From assembly GCA_021790955.1 (NCBI GenBank), contig JAJYFI010000010.1, positions 1 through 5,684 of the forward strand: a DNA stretch of 5,684 nt, in the 5' to 3' direction. The DNA comes from a bacterium. GTDB lineage: Bacteria > Elusimicrobiota > Elusimicrobia > UBA1565 > UBA9628. The notes under the pieces are model-generated. The model did no database searches. It worked only from the letters and a program-made list of their open reading frames with translations, and was not told where the DNA came from. Of this stretch, positions 1 through 5,395 are shown piece after piece (the first letter of the stretch is position 1; the number at the start of each line of letters is the position of its first letter). A program made the translations under genes and the position numbers.

Positions 1-1
1 G

Positions 2-889
2 GCGCTGAGCCTTCAAGCGGGAACGATCCCGGAGATCCCGGAGTCCACGCGCCCGGAACTGCGACTCTCGGTCTGGGGCTGTCGCGGGCCGGGGGTGGCT
101 CCCGGCTCCGCGCGTTACGGCTCCCGCAGCTCCTGCGTCTCGGTCGAATGGGACGGAGCCCGGTTCATCTTCGACGCGGGAACGGGGATTCTCGACTGCG
201 CGGAGGATTTGCTGCGGCGCGGCGCTCCTTCCGAGCTGTGGCTTTTCTTGACCCACTTCCACCGAGGCCATGTCGAGGGACTGGGCTCCTTTTTATCCAG
301 GCTTGCGCCCGGCGTCGCCGTCCATCTGGGCGCGCCGAAGGACCCGGACCGAAGCTTGTCTTCGCAGGTCGAGGAGGCGGTGGCTCTTTCGGCGTCCGGT
401 CCCGTCGGGGCGGCGGTCGAGCTTTATGAAATGAAGGAGGAGCGCTACGAGATACTGCCCGGGGTCGCGCTGGCTTCCTTCTACACGAACCACCCCGGGC
501 AGACCCTCGGCTTCTCGTTGAAGGCTCGGGGCAAAAAGATCGTCTATTGTCCCGACAGCGAGCTTTACGGGGAGGAAGCGACGGCCTTCGAAGATTACGA
601 CGACAAGCTCTCGCGCTCCTGCGCCGGCGCGGATCTCCTCGTCCACGACGGCGCGCACGCGGCGGGGGAGCATCTCTCGCTCAGGATGTCCGGGCACTCC
701 AGCGCCCTGGACGCCGTGGAGTTCGCGGGGAAGCGGGGGATCGGCAAGCTCCTCGTGTTCCACCACGATGCCGGGCGCTCGGACGAGGCGTTGGACCGCC
801 TCGCGATCGACGCCGGGGCCAAAGCCCGCACGAAAAATTACCCTCTCGCCCTCGAATTCGCCCGCTGCGGGCTCAAGCTGGGGGTCTAA
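2..889 (+). CDS. MBL-fold metallo-hydrolase, 5' end outside window, metal-motif Asp replaced
   Basis: The reading frame is open from the left edge to TAA at 887-889 (295 codons visible). No ATG, GTG or TTG occurs in frame before GTG at 95. That GTG cannot be the true start, because the conserved first strand of the family (RLSVWGCRG, codons from about 62) lies upstream of it. The protein therefore begins beyond the window, or less likely at a CTG. The family is the WGxRG...RYG..(T/S)SC...DAGTG branch of MBL hydrolases. Visible in order are FDAGTGI, LTHFHRGH (251-271), NHPG (488-499), YCPDSE with the bridging Asp, LLVHDGAH, GHSSALDAVEFA and VFHHD near the C-terminus. The usual HxHxDH motif reads HFHRGH: Asp, a ligand of the second metal, is Gly (codon 266-268). 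The other His and Asp ligands are present. It may be a one-metal hydrolase or a catalytically altered member. The substrate is unknown; relatives cleave phosphodiesters or lactones. Its 3' end overlaps the convergent endonuclease gene by 17 bp. Confidence 0.88.
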   Translation, partial: ALSLQAGTIPEIPESTRPELRLSVWGCRGPGVAPGSARYGSRSSCVSVEWDGARFIFDAGTGILDCAEDLLRRGAPSELWLFLTHFHRGHVEGLGSFLSRLAPGVAVHLGAPKDPDRSLSSQVEEAVALSASGPVGAAVELYEMKEERYEILPGVALASFYTNHPGQTLGFSLKARGKKIVYCPDSELYGEEATAFEDYDDKLSRSCAGADLLVHDGAHAAGEHLSLRMSGHSSALDAVEFAGKRGIGKLLVFHHDAGRSDEALDRLAIDAGAKARTKNYPLALEFARCGLKLGV

Positions 890-1700
890 GGGCGTCTTCG
901 AGGGCGCGGCGGCGGCCTTCAAGGGGGCCGTCGACCTCCAGAATGCCGGGAGTCCCCCGAAACTGAGGCAAGGAGAGAAGCGCCCGGAGGGTTTGAAGCC
1001 CTAAGCGCCCTTCTCCCCATCGCGTATGGTCGTCGCGCCTGGAACCGCAGTCCGCGCCGCTGTCGTTGAGATGGAAGGCCAGGAGCCGCTCTCGGCCGAG
1101 CAGGCGTTCCGACCTCTCGCCCCACGCCAGCATTCCCTCGGGCGTCGCCAGGGGCTCCCCCGCGCCCCAGGCATGGGCCGTGTCGAGGCAGAAGCCCAGG
1201 CGGGAAAGGCCGTCGGGGGACTTCTCGAGGCAGCGGGCAAGTTCCTCGGTCGACCCGCCCATGCGCCGCCCGCCCCCTGGGACATTTTCGATCGCGATGG
1301 GCGGCGTCGCCTGGACGCGGGAGGCGGCTTCGGCCAAACTCTCCAGCGCGAGGCGGAGCCCCGTCTCAAGGCTGGAGGATGGGCTGAAGGCGCCCAGATG
1401 CATGATGAAGGCGTCCGCGCCCAGGTCCGAGGCGCCTTGGAGCTCCTGGGCGAGCCTTTCGATCGCCCGCGATCGCCAGCCGTCGTCGCTCGACCCGGGG
1501 CCTGGCGCGAAGCGCCGATGGACCAAAAGCGAGCGGAGGCCGCGCTCGCGGCGCAGGAGGCGCAGGCGCTCAAAGTCCTCTCTCCCGCCCCATCGGCTCC
1601 TGCGGATAAAGATTTGGAGAGACTCGCAGCCGAGGCTTTGCGCCTCCTCGAACGCGCGTTCGTAGCCCCACCGGGTCGGGAGATGAAGGCCCAGAAGCAT
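873..1700 (-). CDS. nfo: Endonuclease IV-like AP endonuclease (divergent)
   Basis: This encodes a 275-residue TIM-barrel protein of the AP endonuclease 2 family, close to the usual length of endonuclease IV (about 280). Family members use three zinc ions to cut DNA 5' of abasic sites in base-excision repair. All nine metal ligands known from E. coli Nfo can be placed: H61, H101 (MHLGAF), E138 (IENVPG), D173 and H176 (CLDTAHAWGAG), H210 (FHLND), D223 and H225 (GSRRDDH..WGEG) and E255 (ILEV). The N-terminal half is divergent. The loop HDSYL of E. coli, which carries the residues that intercalate into DNA, reads HRRFA here. ATG at 1700 is chosen because it shares its A with the TGA of the upstream polyketide synthase gene (TGATG), and a GAGG lies 8 nt before it. 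The frame stays open upstream, but that part shadows the polyketide synthase gene. The stop is TGA at 873-875. A sugar isomerase/epimerase role in the same fold is the main alternative. Confidence 0.87.
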   Translation of the reverse strand: MLLGLHLPTRWGYERAFEEAQSLGCESLQIFIRRSRWGGREDFERLRLLRRERGLRSLLVHRRFAPGPGSSDDGWRSRAIERLAQELQGASDLGADAFIMHLGAFSPSSSLETGLRLALESLAEAASRVQATPPIAIENVPGGGRRMGGSTEELARCLEKSPDGLSRLGFCLDTAHAWGAGEPLATPEGMLAWGERSERLLGRERLLAFHLNDSGADCGSRRDDHTRWGEGRLGLQTLRALLSLPQFRGTPGILEVDGPLEGRRRALEDALRPPA

Positions 1701-1712
1701 CAGAGAAACCTC
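1698..1712 (-). promoter_or_regulatory. RBS and TGATG coupling site for the endonuclease gene
   Basis: On the minus strand a GAGG (1712-1709) sits 8 nt before ATG (1700-1698). The polyketide synthase stop TGA (1702-1700) shares its last base with that ATG. The Shine-Dalgarno match lies inside the last codons of the upstream gene, so ribosomes finishing it can restart directly. This junction decides the start of the endonuclease gene. Confidence 0.6.
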
Positions 1713-2761
1713 AGCAGGCTCATCTCGCAGGAAAACCCCGGTCCCATGGCCGCGAGCAACGCGAGCGCGCCTTGATCGCGGCGGCGTCCGAGGGCTTCTT
1801 CCAGGATGAAGAGGATGGAGGCCGAGGAGAGATTGCCGTAGCGGCGAAGGCTTTCCCGGCTCGGGAGAGTGTCTCGCGCCGAGAGGCCGAGCGCCCGCTC
1901 GAAGGCTTCGATGATCCGGAGGCTTCCGGGATGGATCAGGAAGAGGTCGATGTCTTCGAGCGAAACGCCATTGCTTTGAAGGAACGGTTCCAAGGCGCGC
2001 CGGGCGTTGTCCTCGACGACTCGGGGGGCATCGGGGGATAAGAGAAGCTTCATGCCGCGATCGGCGAATCGCCACCCCATGACGTCGAGAGTGTCCGGGA
2101 TAAGAAAGCTTCCGGAGGCGACGACCTCCGCCAGCGGGCGTTCGACGGCGGCATCGGCCCCGGCGAGAAGGACCGCGGCGGCGCCGTCGCCGAAGAGAGC
2201 GGCCGAGACGATCTTAAGCAGGGAAGGGTCCTCGGGGTCGAAACAAAGGCTGCAGAGTTCGGCCGACACGACGGCGGCGAAGCCCTCGGGGCGTCCCCGC
2301 AAAAGCTCCGAGGCGCGGGCGAGGCCCACGGCGCCCCCGGCGCAGCCGGATCCGAAAAGGGGGGTGCGTTGTAGGGAGGGGGAAGAGGGGATCTCCCGGG
2401 CGAGACGCGTCTCCAGGCTCGGCGTGGCAAGCCCCGTTGTCGTCACCGAGAGGAGATGATCGAGGGCTTCGGGGGACTTGCCCGCGCGGGCCAGGCAGGC
2501 GCTGAGGGCGGACTTCGAAAGCTCCAGCGCCCGGCGGAGATAATTGTCGTTGCGGGCCTCGAAGCTTTTCCCGTCGAAATAATAGGCGATGGGCTCGGCA
2601 AGATAGCGCTCTTCGACCCCCGCGTTCTCGAAAATGCTCAGGCGGGCGGGAACGGCCAAGAGCTCCGGAAAAGCCTCGGCGCAGGCGTCCCGGATTTCTG
2701 CCTGCCGATAGCGCCGCGCGGGCAACGCCGTCGCGGCGGCGAGGATCTTGGGGTGCTTCAT
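1700..2761 (-). CDS. Type III polyketide synthase (chalcone/stilbene synthase family)
   Basis: The protein has 353 residues, the normal length for bacterial type III PKSs, which are soluble homodimers that extend acyl-CoA starters with malonyl-CoA and cyclise the product to pyrones, resorcinols or phloroglucinols. The catalytic triad is intact: Cys140 in FGSGCAGGAVGLARA, His277 in IHPGS and Asn310 in YGNLSSASILFIL. Other family marks are FGDGAAAVLL (190-199), VMGWRFADRGMKLLLS (227-242) and the C-terminal loop MGPGFSCEMSLL (339-350). A ketoacyl-ACP synthase III (FabH) is less likely because the active-site Cys context, the VMGW motif and the GPGF loop are type III PKS features. The starter unit cannot be read from sequence; a fatty acyl-CoA, giving alkylpyrones or alkylresorcinols, is a reasonable inference for this bacterial group. 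ATG at 2761 lies 25 nt after the Nudix stop; no good Shine-Dalgarno is seen. No tailoring methyltransferase or oxidoreductase, common partners of such enzymes, is adjacent. Confidence 0.92.
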   Translation of the reverse strand: MKHPKILAAATALPARRYRQAEIRDACAEAFPELLAVPARLSIFENAGVEERYLAEPIAYYFDGKSFEARNDNYLRRALELSKSALSACLARAGKSPEALDHLLSVTTTGLATPSLETRLAREIPSSPSLQRTPLFGSGCAGGAVGLARASELLRGRPEGFAAVVSAELCSLCFDPEDPSLLKIVSAALFGDGAAAVLLAGADAAVERPLAEVVASGSFLIPDTLDVMGWRFADRGMKLLLSPDAPRVVEDNARRALEPFLQSNGVSLEDIDLFLIHPGSLRIIEAFERALGLSARDTLPSRESLRRYGNLSSASILFILEEALGRRRDQGALALLAAMGPGFSCEMSLLRFL

Positions 2762-2786
2762 AAGAAAGCGGGTCGACGGCTCTATT

Positions 2787-3257
2787 TTATATCGGCGACC
2801 AGCTGCGCGCGAGGCGGATGGCGAGACTGCCTGTCACCCGCACCTCCTGGCGCACATGGTCGCCCTTGAGATCTGCGAGGCCTTGCCAGCGGAAGGCCTC
2901 GTGCTCCCGGGGGCTCAGCCGCAGCCGGCCGTTGAGCGGTTTGCAGACGTAGATCAGGTCGAGGTGCTGGGGATGGGACGGGATGTCCTCGAGTTGGAGG
3001 TGGAAGGGCATGGGAAGGAAGCGCACGCCGGGGTTTCTCGACTCGAGACGGCGCGGCGCGAGGATCGCCGCCTCGTAGCCCGTTTCCTCCCGGATTTCGC
3101 GCAGGAGCGCCTCGTGAGGGAGCTCTCCCGGCCCCAGATGGCCGCCCGGCGGGAGCCACATCCCGAGCTTCTTGTGCCAGAGAAGCAGGGTCTTGCCGTC
3201 CCGTACGAGGTAGCCCGTCGCGACGAGGTGGCGCCTGCGGGGGTCAGTTCGGGGCAT
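2787..3257 (-). CDS. Nudix hydrolase
   Basis: This encodes a 156-residue single-domain Nudix protein. The Nudix box is perfect (Gx5Ex7REUxEExGU): G39, E45, then REIREETGY at 53-61, which binds the divalent metal and places the catalytic glutamates. It is preceded by LWHKKLGMWLPPGGH (26-40), typical of small Nudix enzymes that split nucleoside diphosphates linked to another group. A later HLDLIYVC strand (98-105) is also common in this subgroup. The substrate cannot be assigned; nucleotide-pool sanitation (8-oxo-dGTP type) or nucleotide-sugar/ADP-ribose cleavage are possible. ATG at 3257 is preferred over the longer open frame, because the extra N-terminal 63 residues are proline/arginine-rich shadow sequence of the acyltransferase gene. 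The gene overlaps the acyltransferase 3' end by 14 nt and ends with TAA at 2787-2789, 25 nt before the polyketide synthase start. The only purine-rich stretch upstream (GAGAGG) is rather far from the ATG. Confidence 0.9.
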   Translation of the reverse strand: MPRTDPRRRHLVATGYLVRDGKTLLLWHKKLGMWLPPGGHLGPGELPHEALLREIREETGYEAAILAPRRLESRNPGVRFLPMPFHLQLEDIPSHPQHLDLIYVCKPLNGRLRLSPREHEAFRWQGLADLKGDHVRQEVRVTGSLAIRLARSWSPI

Positions 3258-4212
3258 TGGACGTTTGGGCGCCTCTCGTAGCCGTCGCGTCCATGGAGCG
3301 TCCCAGGTCCGGAGCTTGCCCCCAGACGGCGTTTTTGAAGCGCCGATGGGCCCAGAGCCATTCGGCGGGCCGGGCCCGGATCCAACCCTCGACGCGGGAG
3401 ACGAGGGTTTGGGTGATGGACTCGGGAGTCTGGGGCAGCGCCGCATAGTCGATCTCCGGCTCCATCGTGACGTGGACGATCCCGTCCGCCCCCCGCTCCT
3501 GGCGTATGGGGATCACGGCTGGCTGAAAGCGCAGGGCGAGAACGCCCACGATTCCAAGCGTCGGGACGGTCGCGCCGAAAAATCGCGCGGACACCGCGGC
3601 CTGGGACGCTTCGTACTGGTCGAGCACGAAGCCCACCGATTCCCCGTTCTTAAGCGCCTTGGCGACGATCCCCATGATCCGCGAGCCGTAAGCGGAGCGG
3701 GCGCCGCAGGACTCCCGGGCGCCGACGATCTTGCGGTTGAGCCACTCGGGCTTCAAATGCCTCGTCACGATGCTTAAAGGCCTGGCTCCCTGCTGGGCGG
3801 ATCCCGCGATCATGAGCTCCCAATTGGCGAGGTGGGCGGAGATGAAGAGAACGCCGCGGCCGCGGCCATGCGCCTCTTTCCAGCGCTCAAACCCGTGGAG
3901 CTTGAAGTTTTTGCGCACATAGGAGGGGTAGTGCGAGGGGAAGGGGGAGAAGAGATGGAGGATCTCGAGAGCCAAGGTTCCGTAATGGGCGAAGTTTTCC
4001 TTCAAGAGGACGGCTCTTTCGGCAGGGGTCAATTCGGGAAGGCAGCGGCGCATGTTCTCCGTCGCGATGGGGCGACGGATCCTGTCAAAGCGCAGGAGCA
4101 GGGCGCCGATCGCTCGGCCAAGACGGAGCTCGATGCCTCTCGGCAGAAACGTGACCGCGGTTCCGGCCGAGCCCAGGACGAGGCGCAGGAAAAATGAAAG
4201 GAAGGGGTTCAA
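3244..4212 (-). CDS. LpxL/HtrB-type lysophospholipid acyltransferase
   Basis: This encodes about 322 residues of the LpxL/HtrB/LpxM lipid A late acyltransferase family, inner-membrane enzymes that transfer acyl chains to lipid A or similar glycolipids. An N-terminal hydrophobic stretch (FLSFFLRLVLGSAGTAVTFL) is the probable membrane anchor. The catalytic HX4E motif is SAHLANWE (His127, Glu132 from the chosen start). Further family marks are FVLDQ (about 195-199), RFFGATVPTL and the C-terminal PAEWLWAHRRFK (282-293). A polar tail of about 25 residues follows. Start: TTG at 4212 overlaps the stop of the small upstream gene (TTGA), giving a normal family N-terminus. An in-frame TTG at 4260 would add 16 residues and a 52-nt overlap, and has a GGAAG about 11 nt upstream, so it remains possible. 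Substrate is inferred from family only; other bacterial glycolipids are possible. Its presence suggests an outer membrane. Confidence 0.9.
   Translation of the reverse strand: MNPFLSFFLRLVLGSAGTAVTFLPRGIELRLGRAIGALLLRFDRIRRPIATENMRRCLPELTPAERAVLLKENFAHYGTLALEILHLFSPFPSHYPSYVRKNFKLHGFERWKEAHGRGRGVLFISAHLANWELMIAGSAQQGARPLSIVTRHLKPEWLNRKIVGARESCGARSAYGSRIMGIVAKALKNGESVGFVLDQYEASQAAVSARFFGATVPTLGIVGVLALRFQPAVIPIRQERGADGIVHVTMEPEIDYAALPQTPESITQTLVSRVEGWIRARPAEWLWAHRRFKNAVWGQAPDLGRSMDATATRGAQTSNAPN
4209..4212 (-). promoter_or_regulatory. TTGA start/stop overlap between small membrane gene and acyltransferase
   Basis: On the minus strand TTG (4212-4210), the proposed acyltransferase start, overlaps TGA (4211-4209), the stop of the small membrane protein, in the same way as the common ATGA junction. 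It supports both the reality of the small gene and the shorter acyltransferase start, but TTG at 4260 is not excluded. Confidence 0.45.
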
Positions 4213-4478
4213 AGAGCGGCCAATTCCCGCTCGGAGGCTTGGTCGCTCGCGCCGCTCCAACCGTAGCCGAACTTCCGGGAGGCTTCGATCTCAAGGAGGA
4301 GGTCCTCGACGGCGCTGCGCTGGGGAATCCGCTCCGCGGCCTTTTTCGCGAGAATGAAACGGATCTCGGCGAAGGGATCCCAGTCGTTGAGCGGGCCTTC
4401 AAGGAGCGGGGTCAGGACGAGCCCGATGCCTATGAAGCCCGCCCCAAGCGAGGCGAGAAAATGGACCAGCGAATGCAT
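4209..4478 (-). CDS. Small membrane protein of unknown function
   Basis: I do not recognise this 89-residue protein. It has one clear hydrophobic segment near the N-terminus (about 4-26, HFLASLGAGFIGIGLVLTPL with few charges). A charged, probably helical region follows (about 36-68), then a polar Gly/Ser-rich end. It is thus likely a single-pass inner-membrane protein with a cytoplasmic or periplasmic helix. Support for a real gene: it fills the gap between the cation transporter (13 nt after its stop) and the acyltransferase (TTGA overlap with TTG at 4212), and its third codon positions are mostly G or C like its neighbours. ATG at 4478 is preferred; the frame extends to 4511 but that part lies inside the transporter gene. 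No strong Shine-Dalgarno is seen, so translation may depend on coupling. A link to the acyltransferase or transporter is only positional. Confidence 0.65.
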   Translation of the reverse strand: MHSLVHFLASLGAGFIGIGLVLTPLLEGPLNDWDPFAEIRFILAKKAAERIPQRSAVEDLLLEIEASRKFGYGWSGASDQASERELAAL

Positions 4479-4491
4479 AAGACGTGGTATT

Positions 4492-5394
4492 TTACTTTTT
4501 TCGGGCCTCAAAGTTCCCTTCGATCTGAAGCGTCACGTGGAAGAGGCCGAAGCGGCCCTTGAGCTCATCCCGCGCCGATCGCAGCACCTCGTCCCGGTTG
4601 GCGGCCGGATCGGCCACAAGATGACCGCTCATCGATTCAAACCCCGGGCTGAGAGACCAAAGATGGAGGTCGTGCACCTCCCGCACGCCGTCGATGGAGG
4701 AGAGGCAGCCCCGAATATCCTCGATGTTGAGATGGGCGGGGGCGCTTTCCAAGAGAATGTTGACGGAATCGCGCATGAGCCAGAAGGCCGTGAGAACGAT
4801 GCCGCCCGAAATGATCAGGCTCGCCGCGGCGTCGGCCTGGAAGAGGCCCGCCTTAAGGATCAGGACTGCGGCCGTCAGCGCCGCGAGGGAGCCCAGGGCG
4901 TCGGCGGCGACGTGAAGGAAGGCGCCGCGCAGGTTGATGTTGTCGCGCGAAGGCGAGTAGAGGAAGAAGCCGGAGGCGAGGTTGGAGGCGAGGCCGAACA
5001 GGGCGATCCACATCATCGGGTAGGCCTTGACCGCCGTCGGGTGTGCCAGCCGAATGACGGCCTCCCGCAAGATAAAGCCTGTCAAGATGAGGAGCCCCAT
5101 GCCGTTGCCGAGGGCGGCGAGTACCTCGATGCGCTTGTAGCCGAAGGTCCTTCTCTCATCCGCTGGCCGGGAGCTGACGAGGGCCGCGAAAAGAGCGAGG
5201 CCCAACGCGATGACGTCCACCGCCATATGCATGGAGTCGGCGATCAAGGCGAGGCTTTTCGTCCAGAGCCCCCCGCCCAGCTCGACCAGGCAGAATGCGG
5301 CCGTCAGCGCCAAGGCGTAGACGAGCGGACGGAGGAGGGGGGGGTGTTGAGCCCCCAAGTGCGCATGGCCCGGCAGGCAGGCGTTTTCGGGCAT
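4492..5394 (-). CDS. CDF-family zinc/cation efflux transporter (ZitB/CzcD-like)
   Basis: This encodes a 300-residue cation diffusion facilitator, an inner-membrane metal/proton antiporter exporting Zn(II) or related ions, usually as a dimer. Six membrane segments are visible at about 22-43, 49-72, 91-112, 127-146, 158-181 and 187-208. The transport site is of the HD-HD type: His56 and Asp60 in DSMHMAVD, and His161 and Asp165 in LHVAADALGS. This is the pattern of ZitB/CzcD-type zinc exporters. The N-terminus has a short His cluster (GHAHLGAQH, 9-17). The loop between segments 4 and 5 is short and lacks the His-rich tract seen in some relatives. The C-terminal cytoplasmic domain (about 209-293) carries VHDLHLWSLSPG and a second His strand (GHLV). 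ATG at 5394 begins one base after the methyltransferase stop (TGA-A-ATG). The stop is TAA at 4492-4494. Metal choice between Zn, Co and Cd cannot be settled here. Confidence 0.94.
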   Translation of the reverse strand: MPENACLPGHAHLGAQHPPLLRPLVYALALTAAFCLVELGGGLWTKSLALIADSMHMAVDVIALGLALFAALVSSRPADERRTFGYKRIEVLAALGNGMGLLILTGFILREAVIRLAHPTAVKAYPMMWIALFGLASNLASGFFLYSPSRDNINLRGAFLHVAADALGSLAALTAAVLILKAGLFQADAAASLIISGGIVLTAFWLMRDSVNILLESAPAHLNIEDIRGCLSSIDGVREVHDLHLWSLSPGFESMSGHLVADPAANRDEVLRSARDELKGRFGLFHVTLQIEGNFEARKK

Positions 5395-5395
5395 T

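Noticed and set aside
293..922. 209-codon minus-strand open frame opposite the MBL gene
   Set aside because: It is Arg/Gly/Val rich without domain signatures, and the plus frame carries clear MBL motifs.
1026..1775. 249-codon plus-strand open frame opposite the endonuclease gene
   Set aside because: It has no recognisable motifs and lies opposite a gene with nine conserved metal ligands; shadow frame.
1701..2075. N-terminal 125-residue extension of the endonuclease frame
   Set aside because: It is Pro/Arg/Ser-rich sequence read in another frame of the polyketide synthase gene; the TGATG junction with a GAGG gives the credible start at 1700.
2784..2791. AT-rich TATAAAAT on the minus strand, 23-30 nt before the polyketide synthase ATG, resembling a -10 box
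   Set aside because: There is no recognisable -35 about 17 nt upstream, the match overlaps the Nudix stop codon, and the tight spacing favours read-through transcription. An internal promoter is possible but not supported.
3258..3446. N-terminal 63-residue extension of the Nudix frame
   Set aside because: It overlaps the acyltransferase coding region and has no domain character; ATG 3257 gives a normal-length Nudix protein.
4485..4503. T-rich tract (TATTTTACTTTTTTC) that could be a plus-strand terminator tail
   Set aside because: No GC-rich hairpin precedes it, and no plus-strand gene ends there. It is simply the Lys-rich end of the transporter gene and the short gap on the minus strand.
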